Assembly: GCF_020283565.1 (NCBI RefSeq)
Contig: NC_060060.1
Span: forward strand, 70,851,257 to 70,915,256
Length of the DNA: 64,000 bases
Direction of reading: 5' to 3'
Source of the DNA: Trifolium pratense
Taxonomy: Eukaryota > Streptophyta > Magnoliopsida > Fabales > Fabaceae
The translations under genes and the position numbers were made by a program. The notes under the pieces were generated by a model, which saw nothing but the letters and a program-made list of their open reading frames with translations, made no database searches and was not told the origin of the DNA. Positions 43,455-53,143 of the stretch are shown here, in pieces; the stretch's first letter is position 1, and the number at the start of each line of letters is the position of its first letter.

Positions 43455-46130
43455 ATGGCCGGACCTTCATCTTCTTCGTCAACTAAGATTCCACCGTTTT
43501 TGTTCAAGAACCTTCAGATTGTTGGGAACGAGATGGAATTCCCAGAATCTGAACTCACGTTTCTGTCAGAGAAGATAGTAGATTTCGACGGCTTGAAAGC
43601 TAATGGTTTCGACGTTAAGCCGTATTTTATCACTCAAGGTTGGGATAAGTACTTCGACATGCTTAACGGTCCTATCTACCCAGATTTGTTGAAGAAATTC
43701 TGGATGAAAGCAAAGGTGTTTGATAAGCATGAAGCTAAGAAGGAAGAGCTTGCTGCAATAGAAAGGAATCCTAGTCTGAAGGGTAAAACTAGGAAGGAAA
43801 TGGGTCTGCTGGAATATACAGGTGTACAGATTAGGTCTAACATCTGTGGAATGAATATGAGTCTCTCGCCCATTCATTTCAATGCTCTTCTTGGTCTGCC
43901 TAACTCTGGGATAGAGTTAGATGTTTTTGAAAAGGATACAAGATACAGAGATGATCTTCTGCATCTCATCTGCACAGACTTCTCCTTGAAAGGGAAAGTA
44001 AAGGGATTGACTGATGAATGTAGAGTTCTCTTCAAAATCATCTTAGCAACTATCAGTCCAAGAGTTGGTGGGACTGATACAATCTCCTGGACTCATCGTC
44101 ATCTTCTGTATTTCCTTCTGACAGGAAAGAAGGTAAATCTTGGAGATTATTTCTTTGAAAGGATATGTGAAGCCATTTTTGCAAGTAAATCTCAGAGGAA
44201 AACTACTATAGTTTATCCTAGGTTGTTGTCAGACCTTCTGCATCAAGGTCATGTTGTTCAGAACCTAAAGAAATTTCACCCAAAACTTGTAGAGAAGAAG
44301 TTCACACCTGAAATTCTATATGCTAGTTTCCTCACTAAGATGCGTCTTATTGCATCTAAGCCTGTTGCACCTCCACAAGAGTTATCTGCTAAACTTGAAG
44401 ATCGTTTGTATGTGGATGGATATCCAGTTATTTCAGAAGCTGACGCTGAGCACATCATTCAGGACTATTTGGAAGTGCTCAGAGAAGAAGGATTCGTTGT
44501 TGATAGAAGTATGGTTCCTCCTGCTCCTGCAAATTTGTATATTCCTACAAGGAGACCTAAGAGAAAGGCTGTTGCTCAAGCTGATCAACCTAAGCCAGAT
44601 CTCTTGGCTCAGAAGAGGATTAAGGTGGAGCAAGCTGATGCTGAAAAGAGAACAAAGAAGAAGCATGAAGAAACTGCAACCAAGGCTGCTGAAGGAGCTT
44701 CCAAAGAGCCTATAGTTGTTGAAGTTGACAGCTCATCTGAAGAGTCTGAATCTGAAGATGAGACTGAGTCTGATGAAGAGACACTGGCTGAAAGACTTCG
44801 TAGAAGACCTGTTCCTATTTCTAAAGGTAAAGGTAAGTCTTCTAAGTACATCTTCAATGAAACTGAGATTGGAATAGGTTACACAAAACCTCTTAGGACT
44901 ATACTTCCTGAACCCACAATTATTCCAACCTCTGATAACCCTCTGTCTGAACTAGAAAAACATCTTAGTCCAGACCCTCTGAATAATCAAACCTTCACCC
45001 AGAAATCTTCATCACCCCCTAAACCACATTCACCTCAACCCCAATCACAAAAGGAAACACCTACCATTCCATCATCTGAACCAAAATCACATATTCCAAT
45101 CACTGAACCAACCTCTCCCACAAAACAACCCTCTCCACATAAATCTCCTGAACCAACAGCTGAACACATTTATCCTGAATCAACCTCTGACATCTCATCA
45201 TCTGAAGCAACCCCTGAACCCAATCCTAACCCAAGTGCTGAACATGCTTCTCCTGAGCGTATTCACACCTGTGCTCCCAAGCCTTCAGAGGCAGAAGTTG
45301 TTATTATTGACAACCCTGCTACTGAAACACCAAACCTCTCTACCATTCCCAATCCTTCACCCTCATCATCTAACCCTTTTAGTAATCTATCCACTCAGTT
45401 TCATGATGACTTACTTAGATTATCTAAGATAAAGGACAGGTTCTTAGTTTGTCCTTCTGATGTGGACCTAGAAGTGTCAATCATTAAGGCAAGGATTTGC
45501 AATGCTTTGGATGATGCTGCTGAAGAGATTAAGGCTGTTGTTGGTAAGAGGGATCTGGATGTTATAAGCTTCATGAAGAACAGTTTGGCTAGGGCTGAGT
45601 TGAAGAGGTTAACGTCTTTCAATCATGAAGAATCTGAGCGTGCTAAGCTTGAAGCCATTGCTGCTGCTGAACAGCATCTATCTACTTTCAAGGTTTGCTG
45701 GATTGATTCCAAGCTTTTTCAGAGTCTTGAAGCTCACAGGGTTGAGAAGGAACGTCTGGAAGAAGCCGCTGCTAGAGTTGCCCAGTTGGCAAATGAGCTA
45801 CATCATGAGGATGCCACAGAAGAGGATGTACTGAATGTACTGAACCAGGATGATGTCCTGATGATTGATTATCCAGAGGAAGGTGAACCCTCTGATAAAG
45901 GCAAGGCACCTTTGGTTGAAGAACAAGCACCCTTGATTGAAGATCAAGCTCCTGTGGTGGCTAATCAGTTGCAGATGTTTCAAGAAGCCCTGAGGGAACA
46001 GCAGGAAGGTTTGGAAAGGCAAAGAGCTGCTCACCAAACATTGGAAACCAAGGTGGATGGTTTAGTTTCCAATGTGGGATCGCTGAATGACAAATTTGAC
46101 CAACTCTTAGCTTTCCTTAAGAAACCCTAG
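43455..46130 (+). CDS. Extra sense ORF (ORF3, so-called env-like/plant transposon protein), copy 1
   Basis: 891 codons between pol and the 3' LTR. The N-terminal 370 residues form a conserved globular region (KIPPFLFKNLQIVGNEMEF, LKANGFDVKPYF, GWDKYFDML, FKIILATISPRVGGTDTISW, KVNLGDYFFERICEAIFASK), resembling the putative plant transposon protein family. Basic KR clusters (RRPKRKA, EKRTKKKHEE) could be nuclear signals. An acidic block (SSSEESESEDETESDEE), a long Pro/Ser/Thr/Glu-rich stretch (about 500-640) and a helical C-terminus ending in a coiled coil (LETKVDGLVSNVGSLNDKFD) follow. I see no signal peptide or membrane segment, so an envelope role is not supported. Its mate in copy 2 has 873 codons and aligns end to end. 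Start is the first ATG after the leader. Confidence 0.85.
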   Translation: MAGPSSSSSTKIPPFLFKNLQIVGNEMEFPESELTFLSEKIVDFDGLKANGFDVKPYFITQGWDKYFDMLNGPIYPDLLKKFWMKAKVFDKHEAKKEELAAIERNPSLKGKTRKEMGLLEYTGVQIRSNICGMNMSLSPIHFNALLGLPNSGIELDVFEKDTRYRDDLLHLICTDFSLKGKVKGLTDECRVLFKIILATISPRVGGTDTISWTHRHLLYFLLTGKKVNLGDYFFERICEAIFASKSQRKTTIVYPRLLSDLLHQGHVVQNLKKFHPKLVEKKFTPEILYASFLTKMRLIASKPVAPPQELSAKLEDRLYVDGYPVISEADAEHIIQDYLEVLREEGFVVDRSMVPPAPANLYIPTRRPKRKAVAQADQPKPDLLAQKRIKVEQADAEKRTKKKHEETATKAAEGASKEPIVVEVDSSSEESESEDETESDEETLAERLRRRPVPISKGKGKSSKYIFNETEIGIGYTKPLRTILPEPTIIPTSDNPLSELEKHLSPDPLNNQTFTQKSSSPPKPHSPQPQSQKETPTIPSSEPKSHIPITEPTSPTKQPSPHKSPEPTAEHIYPESTSDISSSEATPEPNPNPSAEHASPERIHTCAPKPSEAEVVIIDNPATETPNLSTIPNPSPSSSNPFSNLSTQFHDDLLRLSKIKDRFLVCPSDVDLEVSIIKARICNALDDAAEEIKAVVGKRDLDVISFMKNSLARAELKRLTSFNHEESERAKLEAIAAAEQHLSTFKVCWIDSKLFQSLEAHRVEKERLEEAAARVAQLANELHHEDATEEDVLNVLNQDDVLMIDYPEEGEPSDKGKAPLVEEQAPLIEDQAPVVANQLQMFQEALREQQEGLERQRAAHQTLETKVDGLVSNVGSLNDKFDQLLAFLKKP

Positions 46131-46297
46131 GATTCTATGCACTTGTTTTAAGTTTTGTTTGTTTTCTTGATTATCTTCTGAACAATTTTATTTGTCTGGT
46201 TTATATTTTTCAAGTTGATGTGTTTATGTTTTGCTTATGCTAAATTTTCTTTGATAAATAAGAACATAAGAACACAAGATGCTTTTAAAACGAAAAT

Positions 46298-46303
46298 TTT
46301 ATT
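46298..46303 (-). terminator. Poly(A) signal of the antisense ORF, copy 1
   Basis: AATAAA (minus) about 60 nt after the aORF stop; copy 2 has AATAAA 55 nt after its stop. Confidence 0.45.
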
Positions 46304-46361
46304 AATGATCTAACCATGTTGAGTACATTGGTAAAAAGAAAAAGAAAAAGACAACCTAATC

Positions 46362-46727
46362 CTAATCAGATGGATAATACTCAGAAGAAATCTCTGATTT
46401 CTCCTCAGCATCATCTGATGAAATTTCTATGGGATCTGGGTTTTGCTCTTCTTCTTCTTCTTCTTGTTCTTCTTCTGGAACATAGCCAGCCAAGAACTCA
46501 ACATAGTCAGCATCATCTTCATTCTCTTCAGCTTCAGAATCTGATGAGATGATTATTATCTCAGCATCTTGTGGTTTCTTGTTGTCTTCTTTATCCTTCT
46601 CATCGTTTTCGCGTTGTTCGTCTTCTTTCTTTCTCCTAAACTCTGCAATGCGTGGACTAAACCTTTTCATTATTCCTAATCTCTCTTGTTTTACTCGTTT
46701 ATTCTTGTTTTTACGTGAAGCAGGCAT
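46362..46727 (-). CDS. Antisense ORF (aORF) for a short acidic protein, copy 1
   Basis: 121 codons, convergent with ORF3. Conserved core with copy 2: MKRFS-RIAEFRR at residue 20, a charged Lys/Glu helix, KKPQ, EIIIISS, DADY-EFLAGYV, a poly-Glu run, DPxPIEISSDD and SEISSE. The EIIIISS and PIEISSDD motifs resemble SUMO-interacting motifs (hydrophobic core followed by Ser/Asp/Glu); that is inference. A TATA box (46742-46749) stands so close to the first ATG that the conserved Met at 46668-46670 is the more likely start. An AATAAA (minus) follows at 46298-46303. Third-position differences dominate between copies, so it is probably a real protein. Confidence 0.7.
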   Translation of the reverse strand: MPASRKNKNKRVKQERLGIMKRFSPRIAEFRRKKEDEQRENDEKDKEDNKKPQDAEIIIISSDSEAEENEDDADYVEFLAGYVPEEEQEEEEEEQNPDPIEISSDDAEEKSEISSEYYPSD

Positions 46728-46741
46728 GTTAACTCTTTCAC

Positions 46742-46749
46742 CTTTTATA
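46742..46749 (-). promoter_or_regulatory. TATA box of the antisense ORF, copy 1
   Basis: TATAAAAG on the minus strand, 72 bp before the conserved MKRFS start. Copy 2 has TATAAATA at the equivalent place. Confidence 0.55.
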
Positions 46750-47318
46750 AACCTTTGAGCGCGTTGGTTTTTGTTTTTGAAATTAATTCACCTTTGTAAC
46801 ACCCACTCTTCTTCTTTGACTGTCTTGGTTATATAAATTTTTTTTTACTTTTTGATAATGACAAAAGGGGGAGTAGTTACGCATTAATTGATAAGTGATA
46901 AGTTTGTTTCAAAAATGAAACCACACTTTTATCTCGCTTTTATCCGTTATGTTAAAAGTTGTTACTTTTAAGTTGTTTCACGTATTTCAATGCGGAGACT
47001 AAGTTAGTTGAAACTAAAATAAATTTCATAAGTAAGGATAAGTTAAGAGTGCAATTTTAACTTAGCCTTATGAGACTTAGGGGGAGAGCTTGCAAACCTC
47101 TCACTCTGAAGAAAGATATGAAACTTGTTTTATTTCAAATTATCTTAATCTTATACTAAATTAAAATATCATGGATATAACCTAAAGTTTTGACTTTAAG
47201 GAGTATCAATCTTAGGGGGAGCTTGCAAACCTCATAAACCTAAGAGAAACATGATAAGCTAATTTAACAACAATTGTCAATTAATACTTATGTTTGTCAT
47301 CATCAAAAAGGGGGAGAT
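46750..47318 (+). other. 3' non-coding region and purine tract of copy 1
   Basis: No ORF. Motifs CTTAGGGGGAG...GCTTGCAAACCTC occur twice (47079-47101, 47212-47234) and AAAAGGGGGAG twice (46864-46874 and 47306-47316); the last, followed by AT, is the polypurine tract touching the 3' LTR. Copy 2 has the same motifs. Confidence 0.7.
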
Positions 47319-48412
47319 TGTTGGAACAAAATTGATTTAAAGATGTTAGCCCCTAAATCTATAAAGGTTTTGATGATAACAAAGTATTAATAAACAATTG
47401 GAAGGACTAAAAATTTATTTTAAGTGTGCAGATATAAGCATCAGATAAGCTCTGAGTGAAGCTCAGAGGATGTGAATTCAGAAGTTCACAAGCGCTCAGA
47501 AGATGTTGGACTTCAGAAGTTACAACCTTCAGAGGATGAAGTCTTCAGAACTTCTTGAGTGACTAAAGCCTCATCAACCTCTGAAGATCTTTTTGATATC
47601 TGTGAAGATTCCCTTTGCAAGTCAACTCTTCTACCAATGAAGAAAAGGACCTTTCAAGCCTGATCAGTTCAGCTACTCTCGTTTTTGTCTGTCCTCACTT
47701 GAGAACGTGGGTCTTCAGAATTGTTAGCTGAATAAGGAAAGTCCACTCTGCAGTAGTCAAAGTATCTGAAACTTTTACTCAGTTTAGATACAAACAAACT
47801 GCATCAAGACAGACTGCTTGAAGACAAAAGATTATCAACTCCAACGGTTCTTTTTACAACGACTCTTTTCTAGTCATATATATACTAGAAGAATCAGCTA
47901 CAAAAAACATATACAATTATCAAGGATTGAACGTGCGCTGACCAAACTCTGAATTCTGTGTATACAAGCTCTGAACCTCTTATCAAGTGTTTTTGCACTT
48001 TAGTCAAATACTCTGTTCTATTTGTATTTGCTCTCTTTAGGTTCATCTAAGAGCATTTGTATATTTTCATATACTTTACTATTACTTGAGGAAACTTAAG
48101 CTTGTGTGCTTAAGTGTGAAGTCTTAAGCTTGTGTGCTTGAGCATTGTTGAGAAGTCTCTTGCTTGTGTGCTTGAGCAGGTGTAATCTTGTGTGATTATA
48201 GTGAAATCCCTTGGAAGTGCAAGGGGACTGGACTACTCTCGTTTTGTGAGAGGAACCAGTATAAATTGCTTGTGTGATCTCTCTCTCTCTCTTAACGTGT
48301 TTATTGTGTTTTTATCCGCTGCCGTTGTAGTTAAGTTAAGAACTTGAAAAAGTTTTAAACTTGACTAAAACACAATTCAACCCCCCCCCCTTCTTGTGTT
48401 TTCACACCTTCA
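47319..48412 (+). repeat. 3' LTR of SIRE/Maximus-type copy 1
   Basis: 1094 bp; differs from the 5' LTR by one substitution (ACTAAAAATT for ACTAAACATT) and two extra C in the C run. Confidence 0.95.
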
Positions 48413-48793
48413 GCGGTGTCTAAGAAGAAGGGAGAAAAATCCTCCAAATTTTAGAGGGTCGATGTCATGCATTCCTGACACATAGTATTGAGTCGGGCTG
48501 CATGTTACTAATATTTACCTTATGTTCTTCACATAAGTAACCTTGTGTCTCTACTAGTCTTGCATATACCATCATTTATAGGAGATGATGCTGAAAATTC
48601 TTTTGTTGTGTAATGTATTTCTCTTCCCCGTGATGCTGTAATGCAAAATAAAAGTATTGAGATAAGAGCAGCTATTGGGCTTGCCATTTTGAGAATGTGG
48701 TTATGCTTAGTTATTCCTCTTCATTGAAATGGAAAATAGTGGTCTATATATACTGATATTTTTGCATAAGATATATATATATATATATATATA
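48413..48793 (+). pseudogene. Tail of the interrupted host exon and 3'UTR-like sequence
   Basis: GCGGTGTCTAAGAAGAAGGG and onward encodes VSKKKGEKSSKF and a TAG at 48453-48455. Then come TTGTGTAATGTATTTC and CAAAATAAAAG, giving a plausible 3'UTR with poly(A) signal near 48647-48652. The gene's identity is unknown; whether it was functional before the insertion cannot be told. Confidence 0.4.
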
Positions 48794-49082
48794 GGGATTT
48801 GCTAATGCACAACCACCATTTTTTATGAAGGTGTGCATTAGCAACGTACACCTTAAGGTGTATTTAACTACTTTTTAGTTATCATTTGCTAACACACACC
48901 TTCTAAAAATTAAGTAGGTGTATTATAGCAAATGCCTGTAGGAGTTGCTAACGTACACCCACTTATTTTTTAAAAGGTGTGCATTAGCAACATGCACCTC
49001 AGGGTGTATTTAACTACTTTTTAGTTATAACTTGCTAACACACACCTTATTAAAAATAAGCGGGTGTACGTTAGCAAAACCC
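48794..49082. mobile_element. Dimeric MITE with GGG(A/T)TTTGCTAA termini
   Basis: The left end GGGATTTGCTAATGCACA and the reverse complement of the right end GGGTTTTGCTAACGTACA match. It consists of two similar units of about 145 bp, each with GGTGTGCATTAGCAAC, GGTGTATTTAACTACTTTTT and TTGCTAACACACACCTT. Both flanks are (AT)n, which hides the target duplication. No ORF. Confidence 0.75.
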
Positions 49083-49464
49083 ATATATATATATATATGA
49101 TATTTTATAGGTTTCTTGATAAGAAAGTTGAGTTGAAGATAATAGGCCACAGGAGTACGGTGATACTAATTATTGTTCCTTGACACTAGTTAAGGAAATA
49201 AAAAATAAAAGTTAGAATTATCTTTGGATAAAAACTAATTCACAATTTGTTATATTGGTTTTCAAATTAGTACTTTTAGTTAAATTTCGGTTTAAATCGT
49301 CCACACAACTAATAAATTGGTATACATGATCAACTTACTCATTTAATTTCGGAGTAAAAGAGTACTAGTATTTAATTAAAAGCGTTGGCATGTCTACCAC
49401 GACAAGGTTTGCTACATTAAGAGAGAATGATGTAATAGTTGAGTTTTAGAATTAAGATCCATAA

Positions 49465-49811
49465 GAGCATCCACAATGGAGCTCCCGAAATTTGAGTACT
49501 TAACTGGGTCTTATGTGTACACATCACTTATTTATTATTTTTTAATAATAGTACTTAATAAGTACTCAATCCCTCCAACTCAGCACCTCTTAAAAAGTTC
49601 TAAATTGGTCTCACTAATAACTCTATATCTCATCAATAATACTACATCTTTATAAGTAGGTCCCACAAATATATATATATTATAATGAGGAGAGAGAGGG
49701 TACCTATTTGAGAAACAGTACATATTAGGTACTCAATAAGTATTGCTCCAATGATAGTACCTAAAAAGTACCTGTATAAGTACCTAATAGGTACTACCAT
49801 TGAGGATGGTC
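49465..49811. mobile_element. Tourist-type MITE (PIF/Harbinger)
   Basis: TAA target duplication at 49462-49464 and 49812-49814. Ends GAGCATCCACAATGG and, reverse-complemented, GACCATCCTCAATGG. These share the CAATGG-type terminus of the large Harbinger element at 12622. 347 bp with no coding capacity. Interior has many AGTACTTAATAAGTACT-like palindromic motifs. Confidence 0.85.
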
Positions 49812-49993
49812 TAAGTCCATTTGCAAAGAAAGAGATCAATCCGCTTCATTTACCACATCATATATAAATATATATTATAGTAAGATACTAATGAAAATAC
49901 TTACTTGCCCATTATTGAAAATTTAAGTTTGTTGCTTTTATTAAATTTTGAGTTAATTTCATCTAACTTTTTGTTAGATTTTGAGTTTTTTTT

Positions 49994-51658
49994 TTAAACC
50001 GAATGTGGTAACAAGTGGATAGAATGATCAATCTGTCGTGGTGGCGGCAGAGAAGCTAGAGGAGTGAACAAATGGTCGAATTGTTGTAAGAGCTCTGTAA
50101 TTGGTGACGGTTCCTTTTGGTTTGAAGGGAGTTCGACTGGAAGCATTTGAACATGGAAAAAGGAACTAATAGAATCAGTGTGGATTAATCGTTCTACCTG
50201 GTGTGCAGAAATCATGTGAAGGCCAACATCGCATTCCCCTTGAAGATGGATAATGGAGCCGGCGTGTTTGAATTGCATGGTTAGAGCATTGTAATCCACC
50301 AAAATTGGCCCTAAGTATTTCATCCATTGTACTCCCAGAACTAAGTCAGCACCACTTATAGGAAGTATATGAAGATCAACCACAAATGTGTGGCCCTGAA
50401 TGTGGAGAGTCACACCAGGGCAAACTTGATTGCAATCCAAGAGTGTACCATTACCCACCATAACTGTAGGCTGGACTTTAAGGCCCAAAGACATAACCAA
50501 ACGTTCCTGGAGAAAATTGTGTGTTCTACCACCATCCATCAGAATATGGACTCGTTGGTGTGTAATACGGCCTGCTAAACGCAAGGTCTCTGGAGCTAAG
50601 TGACCTGATAAGGCGTGAAAGCTGATTTGGGCTTGAGATGGTTCCAAGTCAGGTTTTGGGTCGGGTTGAGCTGCAGAATTTGGGTCAATATGTGTGAGGT
50701 CCGGGTCGATGTCGTCATCAGTAATGAGGATGAAGAATCGAGAAGAACACTTGTGACCAGGGCGAAATTTCTCATCACAGTTAAAGCATAAGCCCTTTTC
50801 ACGGCGTTGTGCCATTTCAGTCGGGGATAAACGTTTAAAAGTGGGTGGTGATGGTTTAGGTGGAGGTGGTAGGAGAGCAAGAGGTGTTTTGGAAGTAGAT
50901 GATGGTGGAATTTGTTGAAGTGAAGTGGGATTAAGAATACCTCGATTGCGAAGAGCACGTCGAGCATCATTGAACTTCTCCTCCTGTAAACGGGCCAAGG
51001 ACGCTGCCTGAATGAGATTGAGAGGTTGCAAGGCCAAAACCTCTCGAAGGATCTCAGGGATTAATCCAGAGATGAAGCAACTCAACAAAAATGGTGGTTG
51101 TAATCCGACAATCCAATTTGCCAAAGTTTCAAAGGCAGAGAGATACTCACTGACGGAACCTTTCTGGGTGAGCTTGAACAAAGACCCTTTATGATCTTCG
51201 TATTGGGACGAAGCGAAGAGAGCCTCAATCGCATTAAGTAAACCATGCCAGTAAGTGAGTTGGCCATTACGAGCCATCCATTGATACCAACCCAACGCCG
51301 GTCCTTCCATGTAGAAAGATGCGATGGTGAGACGGTCCGCTTCCGGCGTATCATGAAACTCGAAGAACTGTGAGATCTTGAAGATCCAACCCATAGCATC
51401 AGATCCATCAAATATGGGAACATCAAGTTTCATCCGTTGATGGTGGCGAAGATCGGGTGATGGAGTCGGAAGTGGTGGCGGAGCGGAGGAAACAGAGGGA
51501 TGGTTCTCGGATGTTTCAATAGCCGCTAGTTTGACGAGTATTTCGTCGATTTTGGTAGTCATGGAAGCTTGGGTTTGTGCGAGTGTTGTTTGATTGGTGG
51601 TGAGGGTGGTGATGAGTTCTTCGAGGTGATCGGTGTGTGTGGTAGCAGGCATGATCAC
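49994..51658 (-). CDS. gag: Ty3 gag-protease ORF, pol truncated
   Basis: 554 codons. A coil N-terminus (TTKIDEILVKLAAIE) and Pro-rich stretch precede the gag domain (MKLDVPIFDGSDAMGWIFKI, FYMEGPALGWYQWM, SEYLSAFETLANWIVGL). Then come a CCHC-like knuckle CFNCDEKFRPGHKC near 293 and a protease with ILMDGGRTHNFLQE (DGG where DSG or DTG is usual, a possible inactivating change) and ISGADLVLGVQWMKYLGPI. The frame ends ten residues after QIDHSIHLLP, where RT would begin, at an A-rich tract on the minus strand. This looks like a chromovirus-type or related Ty3 element cut off at its 3' side. Confidence 0.85.
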   Translation of the reverse strand: MIMPATTHTDHLEELITTLTTNQTTLAQTQASMTTKIDEILVKLAAIETSENHPSVSSAPPPLPTPSPDLRHHQRMKLDVPIFDGSDAMGWIFKISQFFEFHDTPEADRLTIASFYMEGPALGWYQWMARNGQLTYWHGLLNAIEALFASSQYEDHKGSLFKLTQKGSVSEYLSAFETLANWIVGLQPPFLLSCFISGLIPEILREVLALQPLNLIQAASLARLQEEKFNDARRALRNRGILNPTSLQQIPPSSTSKTPLALLPPPPKPSPPTFKRLSPTEMAQRREKGLCFNCDEKFRPGHKCSSRFFILITDDDIDPDLTHIDPNSAAQPDPKPDLEPSQAQISFHALSGHLAPETLRLAGRITHQRVHILMDGGRTHNFLQERLVMSLGLKVQPTVMVGNGTLLDCNQVCPGVTLHIQGHTFVVDLHILPISGADLVLGVQWMKYLGPILVDYNALTMQFKHAGSIIHLQGECDVGLHMISAHQVERLIHTDSISSFFHVQMLPVELPSNQKEPSPITELLQQFDHLFTPLASLPPPRQIDHSIHLLPHSV

Positions 51659-51680
51659 AGCTCAATGAGAGCACCAAAGT

Positions 51681-51967
51681 TGTTAGGAATGAAGATAAAT
51701 TCTAGATTCGAGTTCTAGAAGACTCCTAAGAAAGAGAAAGAGAAAGGGATAATTTTATTAAATAAAAGCTGATAAAGAAAGGAAAGCAGTCTAACAACCC
51801 ATTCCTATTAGCCAATCTAAAAGCAACAGCTGGCTATTCTTCTAACTGCTTAATCTTCTAGACGTAATCCTTAAAGTGACCTGGTGGAGTGATCTTTCTC
51901 TTGGGCCTCTGCCGGGTCAAGGAAGTAGTAGTAGTATTGGGCTCATCTTTATTGGGCCTAACGAACA
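51681..51967 (-). repeat. Putative 5' LTR of the truncated Ty3 element
   Basis: On the minus strand it runs from TGTTCGTTAGGCC to ATTCCTAACA, followed by ACTTTGGTGCTCTCATTGAG, a position expected for a primer-binding site, then the gag ATG 26 nt on. There is no partner LTR in the window, so the borders are tentative. It lies against repeat copy D. Confidence 0.5.
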
Positions 51968-52445
51968 TCAATAGAAATGAGGGGAGAAACATGTAAAGGA
52001 ACGTGATAATGACCACAAAGATAAAGTGACGAATTCATCTTTCTCCCTATCTCAGACCTCAACTTAATGACGACATAGAAATTATTAAACTTTACCAACT
52101 TTAACAAATAACAATATACAATTGATCTAATGATATGTCATCATCAATTAATCCAATATAAAATATCAGCTTCCCAAATGCTTTGACATAAACTATATAC
52201 ATTAACATGACATGACAGAAACAAAGAACAAAATATATTTGCATATGAAGATATGGAGGCTATCGAGCTCCTAATTTATGAATGCAAGTTTAGTAGAAGA
52301 AAAAAAATTATGAATACAAGTTAGCAAATAATCCACTTTTTTAGATAATAGGCAGTTGATATCTCTCAAACCATCTCTCTAAACGTTCCTAAAATTATGG
52401 CCGCTATCTTTCATTGATGCATAACAGCTGGTGGTTAAAATTTTA
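51965..52445 (+). repeat. Dispersed repeat family, copy D
   Basis: It shares AACATCAATAGAAATGAG with copy B and ACATGTAAA...CATAGAAA...AACTTTACCAA...ATCCACTTTTTTAGATAATA...ACAGCTGGTGGTTAAA with copy C, without the Stowaway MITE and the inner tandem repeats of C. No ORF is recognised. Confidence 0.65.
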
Positions 52446-53143
52446 AGTGATTAATGAAGAAGATATGGAAAGAGAGGAGCAACTAGTAACGCATGTAAAT
52501 CGAGAGGAGAACTTTAAGGAGAAAACCGTTAGTCAACATCCTGATCCAGTGCAAGTTTCTAAAGCAAGCAGGGCTAGACACAAATAACTGGCGGGGCTAA
52601 AAATTTTAGACACTATTCCAAAAAAAATCATTGATAATTCAGTTGAACAACAAACAATATATAGATTTATTAATACAACATGTATATCCAAAAAAAAGAA
52701 CAACAAACAATATATGAGATTTACTATAAAATTTATTTTAAAAAAAACAAACATAAAAAATAAAACCACAAAATTTCTATTCGAATAAGAAAAAGACTAT
52801 AATTATTAAATCATACATATCACTATTGTTAGAGTCTTCAAAAGATCACACCTTGAACCAAAATATATAAAACACAAAATTATACTAGCATATAATTTAT
52901 TTTGATAAACTAATTCAATTAGTTTATAACTTATTAATTTTTATTTCAATTTTACTCGTATTATCTTACTTCAAAAAATTAAATATTAATTATGTCATTT
53001 CATATTTATATTCCAGTTGAATTGATAATTTTACCCAATACTGAACAAACTCAATTAGTTATTCACCTTTTTTTTGCCAAACAAAATTAAAGTTAATTGT
53101 TATAAAATTAAACTATATATAGCTTAAAATAATACTTTACATA
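52446..53143. other. AT-rich spacer without recognisable gene
   Basis: A short frame after 52450 (EREEQLVTHVNREENFKE) is seen, but it has no support. The rest is low-complexity AT-rich sequence. Confidence 0.4.

Larger units (their letters stand above)
36281..48412 (+). mobile_element. Complete SIRE/Maximus-type Ty1/copia element (copy 1)
   Basis: LTRs 36281-37372 and 47319-48412 with TGTTGGAAC...CACCTTCA ends, target duplication GCGGT at 36276-36280 and 48413-48417. By eye the LTRs differ by one substitution and the length of a C run, so the insertion is very recent. Order: gag, pol, a large extra sense ORF, an antisense ORF, purine tract. The extra ORF downstream of pol places it near the SIRE/Maximus group. 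Pol is open throughout; gag has a one-base deletion near its 3' end. Confidence 0.95.

Noticed and set aside
44609..44857. Minus-strand ORFs opposite ORF3 (for example 44276-44458, 44609-44857, 45401-45622)
   Set aside because: They are not kept between the two copies, in contrast to the aORF at 46362, and mirror low-complexity acidic codons.
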